38,592 nt of DNA from JBGSKY01 sp041740995 (GTDB lineage Bacteria > Planctomycetota > Planctomycetia > Pirellulales > Pirellulaceae), in NCBI GenBank assembly GCA_041740995.1, contig JBGSKY010000149.1:1-38592 (forward strand). Direction: 5' to 3'. Below, one piece after another: positions 17,405 to 25,964 of this stretch (the stretch's first letter is position 1; the number at the start of each line of letters is the position of its first letter). The position numbers were made by a program, and so were the translations under genes. The notes beneath the pieces are model-generated. The model saw only the letters and a program-made list of their open reading frames with translations, ran no database searches and had not been told where the DNA came from.

Positions 17405-18454
17405 ATGAAGCGGCCGATTCGGCTGTGGGGCAAAAAACGCGGGCATCGCATCAGCGGCTGGTGGATCATTGGCCGAGTGAGCGAGGCGGCGTTTTTTGGT
17501 GCGCTAATGTTGCTTGGCGTTGCGGCGTTGACGTTGGTTATCGGCTGGCAGTTGATCAGCCCGGAGACCAACGTTTACTCGGTCGGCTACGGATTTTGGT
17601 TGCTGATCCTCGTTTCGATCAGCTTCGTTGGAATCGGCGGGCTCGGTTTCGGATATCAAGTTCTCACAGCGGCGATCACGGATGAGCATCGAGCCGCCTT
17701 GACGCAGCGGAGCTTTGCGCGAGCAGCTGACGGTTTGGCAATTCCTCGCAAGCTGGAAGACTATTTGCCGCGGCTGAATCGCTTCACGGACAGTCCCGGC
17801 GTGCATCTGCGTTTTCGGCTGCCGGAAACGAATCGCCAGACCCACCAAATTTTGTTCGCTGCAATGCTAGTCCTCATTTGGGACGTTTTTGTCATGGTGC
17901 TAGCGACTTTGGTGATCGGCAAGTTTCTATTGGGCCAGCCACCTTGGTTTGGCGTAGTGATCGTCTGCGGATTTACTTACGTTGCAGTTCGGTTGACGCG
18001 AAGATTCTTTGTCCAACTGTTTTTCGTCACTCGTATCGGCCCCACAGTGGTAGAGATTGACCATTTACCGCTCTACCCAGGCGGGCAAACTCGAATGCTG
18101 GTGGTCCAGCATGGCCGAATGTCTATAAAAAATTTGTCAGTCTCGCTAGTCTGCGAGGAACGAGTGACATACCATTTCGGCACGGATATTCGAACTGAAA
18201 GCCAGGAAACGTCGCGTTTGGTACTTTTGGAGCGTTCACGGATTCGAATTCAAGATGGAAGTCCGTTGCGATTAGAATGCGAGTTACAATTGCCGCCCCA
18301 AGCGATGCATTCATTTGTCAGCCCGCATAACGCAATCGCTTGGAAGTTAATTGTTGAAGGAGATATTAGCCGATGGCCATCGTTCTGCCGAAGTTTCCCC
18401 GTGGCGGTATACCCGGCACCAATGAAAGCCGCGAAACAAGTTGCCCAGTCCTAG
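17405..18454 (+). CDS. Membrane protein with C-terminal beta-sandwich (arrestin-like) region
   Basis: The 349-residue protein has membrane helices near 28-50, 61-88, 149-176 and 181-197. A soluble region of about 140 residues follows, rich in beta strands (GGQTRMLVVQHGRMSIKNLSVSL and LRLECELQLPPQAMHSF, at about 217-305), which resembles an arrestin-like or immunoglobulin-like sandwich. The ATG at 17405 with GGAAAG upstream is preferred; a GTG at 17345 in the same frame would add 20 residues. Its 3' end overlaps the next gene by 82 bases in another frame. I cannot assign a function. Its position after the ECF sigma gene could mean a sensor or anti-sigma-like role, which is conjecture. Confidence 0.75.
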   Translation: MKRPIRLWGKKRGHRISGWWIIGRVSEAAFFGALMLLGVAALTLVIGWQLISPETNVYSVGYGFWLLILVSISFVGIGGLGFGYQVLTAAITDEHRAALTQRSFARAADGLAIPRKLEDYLPRLNRFTDSPGVHLRFRLPETNRQTHQILFAAMLVLIWDVFVMVLATLVIGKFLLGQPPWFGVVIVCGFTYVAVRLTRRFFVQLFFVTRIGPTVVEIDHLPLYPGGQTRMLVVQHGRMSIKNLSVSLVCEERVTYHFGTDIRTESQETSRLVLLERSRIRIQDGSPLRLECELQLPPQAMHSFVSPHNAIAWKLIVEGDISRWPSFCRSFPVAVYPAPMKAAKQVAQS

Positions 18455-18810
18455 CTAGAATCTGCGGACTGAAACCTAATTATTCGCCAGGTGAAACGCT
18501 CGATTTCGAAGTTGTACTCAACCCCATCGCGAATGTTGCTTGCAATGCGGTCGAGGTTTCGCTGGTTTGGTACACCGAAGGCAAAGGTTCGGAAGACCTA
18601 AATGTTCATTACTTTCGTCGTCTGTCCGCCAATCAACTCCCCATGTCAAATGCCGGAGATCGCCTTGCCTTCCAAACCGTCCTCCCAAGTGGACCAATGA
18701 GCTATCGTGGGCGCGTCTTGAAAATCTGCTGGGCGGCGCGTGTTCGCGTTTTTTTGACAAACGGCGATGAAGGCTCGGTGGATCGCTCCTTTGAGCTGCG
18801 ATTGGTATAG
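18373..18810 (+). CDS. Small beta-rich protein overlapping the membrane protein gene
   Basis: This 145-residue protein has no signal peptide or membrane segment. It contains a strand pattern like the C-terminal part of the upstream protein: CGLKPNYSPGETLDFEVVLN, then ACNAVEVSLVWYTEGKG, then LAFQTVLPSGPMSYRGRVLKI. The order (ligand-binding-like strand, long gap, LPxxPxSYxG) is reminiscent of arrestin-fold proteins. The start is well supported: AAGGAG lies 11 bases before the ATG even though both are inside the previous reading frame. The 82-base overlap suggests translational coupling and interaction of the two proteins. No family name can be given. Confidence 0.75.
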   Translation: MAIVLPKFPRGGIPGTNESRETSCPVLARICGLKPNYSPGETLDFEVVLNPIANVACNAVEVSLVWYTEGKGSEDLNVHYFRRLSANQLPMSNAGDRLAFQTVLPSGPMSYRGRVLKICWAARVRVFLTNGDEGSVDRSFELRLV

Positions 18811-18876
18811 TTTCAAGTTGCTAAAATTCATTTCGTTGACTTTCTTATTTCATCACTTCATCAAAAGACTTTCTCG

Positions 18877-19806
18877 GTGGCGCAAGTTGATTGGAGATCA
18901 GAATACCCATTTGCGTCGCAATTTTTCGACCTGGGTAAGAAGCGTTTGCATTTTGTTACAAACCTTGAAGGCCCATGGGTAGCAGGCTCTGTCGAACAAT
19001 CGAACGGATCCGGCATTGACCAACAACCGGTCGTTCTCTGTATTCACGGCAATCCGACTTGGTCGTTTTACTATCGCAGCCTGCTCACCTCGCTCAAAGG
19101 TATTTGCCCAGCAATCGCGGTAGATCATCTAGGTTGCGGCTTAAGTGATAAACCGGCCAGCTATGATTACTGCCTTCAAAATCATATCGACAATTTGATC
19201 GGATTCGTTACCGGTTTGGATTTGCAACGCATTGTTTTAGTAGTGCACGATTGGGGCGGTGCAATCGGGCTTGGCGCTGCCGCTGCGATGCCAACGCGGA
19301 TTGAAAAATTGATGATTCTTAATACGGCCGCTTTTCCGCCGCCGTATATCCCGCTTCGAATCGCCGCTTGTCGCATCCCGATTGTCGGTTCATTTGCGAT
19401 GCTTTACGGAAACGCTTTTGCTCAAGCGGCCACCTTCATGGCCATCGATCGTTTGGATCGCCTCCCGAAAACGGCGAAGGCAGGACTGTTATATCCATAC
19501 AACAGCCCATCCAATCGAATCGGAATTGATCGTTTCGTTCGCGACATTCCTTTGACCCAGCAGCATCGCACCTATCCAGTGCTCGAGAGGTTGGAAAAGA
19601 ATCTGACGGCATTGCGCGGGAAACCTACGCAATTTGTCTGGGGCGCGAAAGACTGGTGCTTTCGACTTGAATGCCTTACGCGGCTACAAAAACATTTCGA
19701 ACACTCTCAGACACGAGTTCTCGAAGACGTCGGACATTACGTCATGGAAGAAGCGCCGAGAGAAGTGTTCGACGAACTACGAAACTTGCTGGAGTGGAAT
19801 CGTTAG
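18877..19806 (+). CDS. Haloalkane dehalogenase-like alpha/beta hydrolase (OleB-like)
   Basis: The 309-residue protein is an alpha/beta hydrolase of the haloalkane dehalogenase group. The oxyanion/halide motif HGNPTW is at 57-62, the nucleophile is Asp125 in HDWGG (an Asp rather than the common Ser), a second acid Asp259 lies in WGAKDWCF, and the catalytic His287 is in EDVGHYVMEEAP. These features are shared by haloalkane dehalogenases and by OleB, the beta-lactone decarboxylase of long-chain olefin synthesis. No oleA, oleC or oleD is present here, so the substrate is open. The start is a GTG at 18877 without a clear ribosome binding site. It is seven bases upstream of the CitG-family gene, so the two are probably co-transcribed. 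Confidence 0.87.
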   Translation: MAQVDWRSEYPFASQFFDLGKKRLHFVTNLEGPWVAGSVEQSNGSGIDQQPVVLCIHGNPTWSFYYRSLLTSLKGICPAIAVDHLGCGLSDKPASYDYCLQNHIDNLIGFVTGLDLQRIVLVVHDWGGAIGLGAAAAMPTRIEKLMILNTAAFPPPYIPLRIAACRIPIVGSFAMLYGNAFAQAATFMAIDRLDRLPKTAKAGLLYPYNSPSNRIGIDRFVRDIPLTQQHRTYPVLERLEKNLTALRGKPTQFVWGAKDWCFRLECLTRLQKHFEHSQTRVLEDVGHYVMEEAPREVFDELRNLLEWNR

Positions 19807-19813
19807 CAGTCGC

Positions 19814-20899
19814 ATGAACGGTTTCTCAAGCAACATCTCGGTCCGCGAAATTATCGTCGAGCCTTCTTCGGAAACTGAGGCTGTCTTTGCACAAGTTCGC
19901 AACGCTTGCGAATTGGAAGCGACGGCCATCAAAGCTGGCAACGTCCATCCACATGCAGCCTTCAACGATATGTCGTACCGCGATTTTTTCGAATCGGCGA
20001 GCGTTTTGGAAAATGTTTGGCAAGGCAATCCTCAAGCAACGATCGGCGAGTGGATTCTTGGTGCAGTTGAAGCGACTCAACATTCGATCGGCAAGAACAG
20101 CAACTTGGGAATCATCTTACTGCTCGCGCCGCTTGCCAAAGCGGCCCAATACGCAGACCAAGAAAACGACCGCTCAAGCCTGCCAACACATCGCGTATTG
20201 GGCGAGCTGACACCACTGGATGCACGCCAAGTTTATCAAGCGATAAGATTGGCAAAACCGGGCGGCTTAGGATCAACGCCCAGTCACGATGTGAACGATT
20301 CGCAGCCTGATGATTTGGTGATGGCGATGCACTCCGCCGCTCATCGCGACGATATCGCGCGGCAGTACGCGACCAATTTTAGTGACGTTTATGAATTGGC
20401 AACCAAGCTAACAATTGCGGCAGGGCGCAAGCCCTCCGATTCCTCTTCACTTTCCACCGTAGCGGCAGGGCGCAAGCCCTCCGGTCCATCCTCACTTTCC
20501 ACCGTAGCGGATGGGCGCAAGCCCTCCGGTCCATCTTCACTTTCCACCGTAGCGGAAGGGCGCAAGCCCTCCGGTTCCTCTTCATTTAACATTCTCGACT
20601 GCATCGCACGACTGCAAATTGAGTACTTGGCACAACGTTACGATAGCCTGATCTTGCGCAAGTGCGGTGCAAGCATCGCCGAGGAAGTCCGTTGCCGTGC
20701 GAGCGAGCTTTTTTTATTGCAAACCAATAGTCAAGCGACTTGCGAATACATCAGCCAATGGCACAACTTTGACACTTTTTTGCGAAGCGACGGACACCGC
20801 CTCAATCCAGGCACGACGGCAGATTTGTTGGCCGCTGCAACTTTTGTTTACCTCTTTCAAAACCGAACTGTTTATGAGCTCTCCCCAATTCCGCGTTGA
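19814..20899 (+). CDS. CitG-family (triphosphoribosyl-dephospho-CoA synthase-like) protein
   Basis: The 361-residue protein belongs to the CitG/MdcB family, whose founders make the CoA-derived prosthetic group of citrate lyase and malonate decarboxylase. Family landmarks are NVHPHAAFNDMSYRDFFESA (about 53-72), SIGKNSNLGIILLLAPLAKAA (about 93-113) and HRDDIARQYATNFSDVYELA (about 178-197). No citrate lyase genes are nearby, and the next gene encodes a pterin enzyme. From memory, CitG homologues also belong to the gene set linked to tetrahydromethanopterin in methylotrophs and planctomycetes, so a pterin-cofactor role is the better guess. Residues 202-257 are an insertion of four near-identical GRKPS-containing repeats, absent from normal family members. 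The start at 19814 follows the previous stop by seven bases. The end overlaps the next gene by 26 bases. Confidence 0.85.
   Translation: MNGFSSNISVREIIVEPSSETEAVFAQVRNACELEATAIKAGNVHPHAAFNDMSYRDFFESASVLENVWQGNPQATIGEWILGAVEATQHSIGKNSNLGIILLLAPLAKAAQYADQENDRSSLPTHRVLGELTPLDARQVYQAIRLAKPGGLGSTPSHDVNDSQPDDLVMAMHSAAHRDDIARQYATNFSDVYELATKLTIAAGRKPSDSSSLSTVAAGRKPSGPSSLSTVADGRKPSGPSSLSTVAEGRKPSGSSSFNILDCIARLQIEYLAQRYDSLILRKCGASIAEEVRCRASELFLLQTNSQATCEYISQWHNFDTFLRSDGHRLNPGTTADLLAAATFVYLFQNRTVYELSPIPR
20417..20584. repeat. In-frame 45-bp tandem repeat array of REP-like hairpins
   Basis: Four units lie at 20417-20461, 20462-20506, 20507-20551 and a shortened one at 20552-20584, each 45 bases (15 codons) in frame with the CitG-family gene. 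Each encodes a version of AxGRKPSGxSSLSTV. Each carries a small hairpin AGGGC-GCAA-GCCCT with a four-base GCAA loop (TGGGC in the third unit). Units differ at only a few positions, which points to recent amplification. The flanking CitG-family sequence resumes cleanly on both sides. Confidence 0.9.
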
Positions 20900-21386
20900 T
20901 TTGCTGAAAGAACAACTCGTCTTTTCCGCTGCGCACTTCATCACTTTTGCCGGTGACATTTGTGAGTCATTACACGGCCACAACTATGCCATTCGTGCCG
21001 AAGTCTGTGGACCATTGGACGTTAATCGCTACGTTATCGACTTCATTGCCTTCCGCGATGCTTTGATCAAAATATCAAAGCAGCTCGACCATCATGTATT
21101 GCTTCCAAACAATCATGCCGAGATTCTTGTTTCTCACAATGAAGACGAAGTGACGGCAAAATTTCGTAACAAGCGTTGGATCTTTCCAGCCGAAGATTGC
21201 GTCATTTTACCTGTAATCAATACAACCGCCGAAGAAATCGCTTGGTGGATCGCCTCACAAGCAATCCAACAACTTCGCCCGATCGTCGGAAGCCATCTGG
21301 ATTGGCTGGAGGTCGGTGTTGACGAAAACAATGGCCAGTGGGGTATTTGTCGCTTGGACTGGAAAACGAATCCATCGAACAATTAG
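20874..21386 (+). CDS. 6-pyruvoyl-tetrahydropterin synthase / QueD family protein
   Basis: The 170-residue protein is of the PTPS/QueD family, which acts on dihydroneopterin triphosphate to make pterins or the queuosine precursor. Zinc-binding histidines are His21 in FSAAHF and His34 and His36 in LHGHNY. The catalytic Cys30 lies four residues before HGH, as in QueD and PTPS-II rather than the Cys-less PTPS-III. DHHVLL (about 72-77) and TTAEEIAWW supply further active-site residues. The ATG at 20874 sits inside the end of the CitG-family gene, and a longer frame upstream is not credible. About 40 residues more than classical QueD are present in an insert near 80-115. Overlap with the CitG-family gene suggests a joint role in pterin cofactor synthesis. 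Confidence 0.9.
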   Translation: MSSPQFRVDLLKEQLVFSAAHFITFAGDICESLHGHNYAIRAEVCGPLDVNRYVIDFIAFRDALIKISKQLDHHVLLPNNHAEILVSHNEDEVTAKFRNKRWIFPAEDCVILPVINTTAEEIAWWIASQAIQQLRPIVGSHLDWLEVGVDENNGQWGICRLDWKTNPSNN

Positions 21387-21581
21387 ACCAATCAATCGTC
21401 GCACGACGATTATTCCGATTGTTTTAAGTTCGAAAGCTTCGTTAATCCGTCTGAAGTTTGAGGGACGATAATACAAATTGTGCGAATCGATTCGCATAAA
21501 ATTTGACCGAAAAATCGCGGATGGGTTGCGATCCTCTCTGGACTCGCGACACCTAAGTTCGTCGTAATTGTCTTTTCAAAC

Positions 21582-22586
21582 ATGACTAACGCTGTGGATG
21601 GCATCGAAAAAGCCGCTGTACTACTGATGTGCTTGGAAGAAGACGAAGCAGCCCTATTGCTGTCGCGTCTCCCGGCCCGTCAAGTCGAAGCGGTATCGCT
21701 TTCAATTGCGAAGATCACTGAAGTTAGCGGTGCGGTCAAAGAACGCGTAATCAACGAGTTTTTCAATAGCCACCCAAGCCCACTTGGTACGACGACGGGC
21801 GGCATTGAAAAAGCAAAAGCGCTGGTCAAAAAAGCGCTTGGCCGTGAGGCCGGAGACATGCTCAGCGTGCTGCAGCAGACGCTCGAAAGCTTGCCGTTCT
21901 CGTTCTTGCAAAAAGCCGACCCGCAAAACATTTTATCGTTTATCAGCGACGAACATCCGCAGACGATTGCGCTCGTTATTTCGCATGTGCCGGCACCATC
22001 GGCGGCTCAGATTCTTTCGAAGCTCCCGCCAAACAAGCAGCTTGACGTCATCCATCGCATTGCGGAAATGGGCCAGACGAGCCCCGAAGCAATCGAAGAA
22101 GTTGAAGATGCATTAGAAATGCGAATGGCGATGTTCATGAGCCAATCGTTCCAAAAGGCTGGCGGAGCGCCCGCAGTGGCCGAAATCTTGAACGTATCCG
22201 ATCGAGCAACCGAACGCTTGATTCTCGATTCGTTAGCCAACGACAATGCCGAACTTGTCGACGAGATCCGACGCTTGATGTTCGTCTTCGAAGATATTCA
22301 AAAGCTGGGCGACAAAGAGATCCAAACGATTCTCAAAAATGTCGAAACATCGCAGTGGGCTTTGGCACTTAAAGGTGCCAGCCAAACGTTGCAAGACAAG
22401 GTCATGAAGAATATGTCACAACGAGCGGCCGAGATTCTGAAAGAAGAGATGGGCTTTCTCGGTCGTGTTAAACTATCCGACGTCGAATCGACGCAACAAA
22501 AGGTCGTCGACATCGTTCGATCGCTTGAAGAAAGCGGCCAATTGGTCCGCCCAAGCAGCAACGGTGAAGAACAATTCGTCGCTTAA
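21582..22586 (+). CDS. fliG: Flagellar motor switch protein FliG
   Basis: FliG is the rotor protein that couples to the MotAB stator and to FliM in the C-ring. The 334-residue protein has the three-domain layout: an N-terminal part with GIEKAAVLLMCLEEDEAALL, the middle domain with the conserved EHPQTIALVISHVP (about 124-137), and the C-terminal torque domain with IRRLMFVFEDIQKL and alternating charged residues, including the segment around LKNVETSQWALALKGAS. Length matches (about 330). No other flagellar gene is in the window. The next gene is mutS, about 200 bases downstream on the same strand. The ATG at 21582 follows an AT-rich leader. Confidence 0.95.
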   Translation: MTNAVDGIEKAAVLLMCLEEDEAALLLSRLPARQVEAVSLSIAKITEVSGAVKERVINEFFNSHPSPLGTTTGGIEKAKALVKKALGREAGDMLSVLQQTLESLPFSFLQKADPQNILSFISDEHPQTIALVISHVPAPSAAQILSKLPPNKQLDVIHRIAEMGQTSPEAIEEVEDALEMRMAMFMSQSFQKAGGAPAVAEILNVSDRATERLILDSLANDNAELVDEIRRLMFVFEDIQKLGDKEIQTILKNVETSQWALALKGASQTLQDKVMKNMSQRAAEILKEEMGFLGRVKLSDVESTQQKVVDIVRSLEESGQLVRPSSNGEEQFVA

Positions 22587-22787
22587 AGACTTTGCGACAA
22601 GAGATCTAACCTTTTGAGGCAGCAAAGAGTTCAAATTTCCGATAAGCACTAAGTTTTCGATCGAAGCAACGTTGCGCGACGCCGTTAGCGTTTTGCCGCC
22701 TAGCGTGCCGGCCAAGAGAACCGACCACAGCCAAATTTGTTCGCTTGACGGCTAAACGATTCGACATGGAATCGGTATCATGCGGGA

Positions 22788-25430
22788 ATGAATCTTTCAC
22801 CCATGATGCGTCAATACGAAGAAGCCAAGCAGACCAGCGGCGATGCGATTTTGCTTTTTCGCATGGGCGATTTTTACGAGCTTTTTCATGACGATGCAAA
22901 AGTCGTTTCGCGTGTGCTCGGACTGACGCTAACGTCGCGCGACAAAGGCGAAAATCCCGTTCCCATGGCGGGCTTTCCGCATCATCAACTCGAAGGCTAC
23001 ATCGGCAAGCTGATTCGAGCAGGTTATCGAGTTGCCGTGTGCGAGCAAGTCGAAGATCCCAAGACCGCCAAAGGTATCGTCCGCCGCGAAGTCCAACGCA
23101 TCGTTTCGGCAGGCACGCTGACCGAGGACGCGTTGCTGGACCCTCGCGCATCCAACTTGCTCGTCGCGATTTGTCGGCACCAGGAAGATCGGAAACGCAA
23201 ACAAGAAACGCCGACGCCAACCGACAAAATCGGTGTCGCTTGGGTTGAACTGTCGACCGGACGCTTCGAAGCCAACTCGATAACACTCGCTACGTTGGAA
23301 GACGAACTGGCTCGATTGGAACCGAGTGAAGTTCTAGTCAGCGAGCAAGACCGCCCGCTGCTGACCCGCAAAGACCCAATTGGTACGTCGTCCAACGTCA
23401 CTGCAGCACCAATCACAGTTCGGCCCGATTGGCAATTTCATTTCGAAGAATCGACCGCCGCGATCCATCGACATTTCGAAGTCACGAATCTGGCGGGGAT
23501 GGGTTGGGAAGACGACGATCAAGCAGCCATTCGAGCCGCCGGTGCGGCAATCGCCTATCTTGCGGAGACCCAACGGATCGGCCTGGATCACATTGCGACG
23601 CTGACTCCGGCCAGGAACAGCCGCTATTTAGAAATTGACGCGGCAACTCGGCGATCATTAGAGCTGTCAATGAATTCTCGCTCCGGTGCACGTAATGGTA
23701 CTTTGTTGGAGTGCATCGACGCGTGCGTCACTGCGAGTGGTTCGCGATGCGTTGCCCAGTGGCTCGCTGCGCCGTTGATCGACGCCAGCCAGATCGATCA
23801 GCGGCTCGAGAGCGTGACGGAACTTGCCCGGGACAATCGACTGCGCGAAACGACGCGACAACTGCTGAAAGAAAGTTACGATCTCGACCGATTGGTTTCG
23901 CGTGTTGCGACAGGGCGCTGTGGCCCGCGTGATCTGCAACAAATCGGTCGGACGCTTGAAGTGCTGCCGCGACTGAAGGCATTGCTCGATTTGCGGGTCT
24001 CTCGGCGACTGCAACAACTGCACGAACGAGTCGAACTGCAAACGCAAATCGCAGAACAACTCGCCGCGGCACTTGTATCCCAATGTCCGTTGCAGTTGCG
24101 TGATGGTGGATTCATCCAACCCGGTTATGACGGACGATTAGACGAGTTGAAGGAACTCTCCGGCGGCGGTAAACAGTGGATCGCACAATACCAAGCCAGG
24201 CAGTCACAGGAAACCGGCATCACGTCGCTGAAGGTCGGTTACACAAGCGTCTTTGGCTACTATCTCGAAGTCAGTAACACGCATCGCGATCGAGTGCCAG
24301 AACATTTCGTTCGTAAGCAAACTTTGAAGAATGCCGAACGTTATATCACCGAAGAATTGAAGGTCTACGAAGAGAAAATATTAGGTGCTGAACAGAAAGC
24401 TCGCGACTTGGAATACGAGCTGTTCAGCGAATTGCGAGCGGCTGTCTTTGGCGTCATCGCTTCACTGCAACGGACCGCTGCGGCACTGGCCGAACTGGAT
24501 GTGCTGAGCGGTTTCGCGGAGAACGCCGTGAAGCGTAATTACGTCCGGCCGACAATGACCGATGAACCGCTGCTTGAAATATTAGAAGCCCGTCATCCGG
24601 TGCTTGATTCGATCATGCCGCAAGGCAAGTTCACGCCCAACGATACAATGCTGGGCAGCGAGCATGGTCGGATTCACTTGATTACCGGACCGAATATGGC
24701 CGGCAAGAGCACTTATATTCGGCAAGTCGCATTGATTACGATTATGGCCCAAGTTGGTTGTTTCGTACCGGCCGATCGAGCGACAATTGGAATAGCAGAC
24801 CGCGTCTTTGCGCGGGTCGGTGCCAGCGATGAGCTGTCTCGTGGGCAAAGTACTTTCATGGTCGAGATGGTCGAGACCGCGCGGATTCTGAACACCGCGA
24901 CCAAGCAATCGTTAGTCATTTTGGACGAGGTTGGCCGTGGCACGAGCACCTATGACGGGCTGTCTTTGGCGTGGGCGATTGTTGAGCACCTGCACGATAC
25001 GACGGAACCGCGAACGCTCTTTGCGACGCACGACCACGAGCTGATCGACTTACACCGATCGTTGCCAGGCGTCCGGAATTTGAATGTTGCGGTGAAAGAA
25101 TGGGAAGAGAACATCATTTTCCTTCATCGCATTGTTCCCGGCGGAGCCGATCGCAGCTATGGGATTCACGTCGCGCGATTGGCAGGCATACCACCGCAGG
25201 TCAACGATCGAGCCCGCGATATTTTGGCCCAATTGGAGCTGGACCATTTGCAAAAAAAGGGGCAATCCAAAGTCATGCCGCCGCGCGAAAAAAGAAACTC
25301 CGCCATCCAGATGACATTGTTCCAAGTCGCCGACCATCCAGTCATCGATCGCTTACGAAAACTGGACATCGAAGCCCTGACCCCAGACCAAGCCCTATCG
25401 TTGCTTCAAGGTTTAAAGAAGGATTTGTAG
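22788..25430 (+). CDS. mutS: DNA mismatch repair protein MutS
   Basis: MutS recognises base mismatches and starts mismatch repair with MutL. The 880-residue protein has the mismatch-binding domain with GDFYE (Phe29 and Glu31, the residues that insert at a mispair), connector and lever domains, a clamp, and the C-terminal ABC-type ATPase with Walker A GPNMAGKS (634-641), DELSRGQSTFMVEM, and the Walker B segment VILDEVGRGTSTYDG followed by ATHDHEL. Length is usual for bacterial MutS1, and the C-terminal segment (QMTLFQ and LDIEALTPDQAL) matches the dimer/tetramer region. No mutL is adjacent. The IS630 element inserted 83 bases after its stop and left the coding sequence intact. Confidence 0.97.
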   Translation: MNLSPMMRQYEEAKQTSGDAILLFRMGDFYELFHDDAKVVSRVLGLTLTSRDKGENPVPMAGFPHHQLEGYIGKLIRAGYRVAVCEQVEDPKTAKGIVRREVQRIVSAGTLTEDALLDPRASNLLVAICRHQEDRKRKQETPTPTDKIGVAWVELSTGRFEANSITLATLEDELARLEPSEVLVSEQDRPLLTRKDPIGTSSNVTAAPITVRPDWQFHFEESTAAIHRHFEVTNLAGMGWEDDDQAAIRAAGAAIAYLAETQRIGLDHIATLTPARNSRYLEIDAATRRSLELSMNSRSGARNGTLLECIDACVTASGSRCVAQWLAAPLIDASQIDQRLESVTELARDNRLRETTRQLLKESYDLDRLVSRVATGRCGPRDLQQIGRTLEVLPRLKALLDLRVSRRLQQLHERVELQTQIAEQLAAALVSQCPLQLRDGGFIQPGYDGRLDELKELSGGGKQWIAQYQARQSQETGITSLKVGYTSVFGYYLEVSNTHRDRVPEHFVRKQTLKNAERYITEELKVYEEKILGAEQKARDLEYELFSELRAAVFGVIASLQRTAAALAELDVLSGFAENAVKRNYVRPTMTDEPLLEILEARHPVLDSIMPQGKFTPNDTMLGSEHGRIHLITGPNMAGKSTYIRQVALITIMAQVGCFVPADRATIGIADRVFARVGASDELSRGQSTFMVEMVETARILNTATKQSLVILDEVGRGTSTYDGLSLAWAIVEHLHDTTEPRTLFATHDHELIDLHRSLPGVRNLNVAVKEWEENIIFLHRIVPGGADRSYGIHVARLAGIPPQVNDRARDILAQLELDHLQKKGQSKVMPPREKRNSAIQMTLFQVADHPVIDRLRKLDIEALTPDQALSLLQGLKKDL

Positions 25431-25595
25431 TATGATGCGTAGGAGCCAATCGAGAAATCATGCGCGTCGCGTAAGCATGCTGTGAATTTTCGGACAGCAA
25501 ATCATCAAAGCTAGAGTATCTTAAAGACTGATATAGGTTTGAACTAGGCAAATCGAGTAAGCTTTTTCCAGTCCTAATTTACGGAGGGGATTGGA

Positions 25596-25964
25596 ATGAA
25601 AGCTTTGAGTATGGATTTGCGAACGCGTATCATCGCTGCGCTGGAAGAGGGAAAGGAAAACATGCACCAAATCGCTGTGCGATTTGCAGTGCATTACAAG
25701 ACGGTTCAGAAGCTCAAGTATCAGTGGCGAGACCTTGGAACGCTCGAACCGAAAACACATAGAGCCGGTCGGAAACGGTCGCTTTCGGATAGCCAACGCA
25801 ATAGGCTCGATACGCTAATTCTTGAAAACTCCAGCCTAACACTTGAACAGCTTCGTGAAGAAATCCAAGCCAAATGTTCCACGGTGACGATTTGGAACGA
25901 AGTACGTCGGCTAGGACATACATATAAAAAAACGGTTGCACGCCGCAGAGCAACAACGGCCTGA
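25596..25964 (+). CDS. IS630 transposase, N-terminal part (ORF A)
   Basis: The 122-codon frame encodes the DNA-binding part of an IS630-family transposase: a helix-turn-helix region starting MDLRTRIIAALEEGKENMHQIAVRF and a second HTH-type segment ending in IWNEVRRLGHTYKK. The true family sequence continues into the second frame (LHAAEQQRPDVA). The shift lies at the seven A residues at 25926-25932 and the following CGG. AGGGGATT precedes the ATG at 25596. Alone it lacks the catalytic domain. Confidence 0.9.
   Translation: MKALSMDLRTRIIAALEEGKENMHQIAVRFAVHYKTVQKLKYQWRDLGTLEPKTHRAGRKRSLSDSQRNRLDTLILENSSLTLEQLREEIQAKCSTVTIWNEVRRLGHTYKKTVARRRATTA

Noticed and set aside
20417..20584. CRISPR array
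   Set aside because: Units are contiguous, without unique spacers, and in frame with a protein-coding gene.
20379..20604. Minus-strand frames with EGLRPSA repeats
   Set aside because: They are antisense readings of the 45-bp repeat array inside the CitG-family gene, open only because the repeat is open in several frames.
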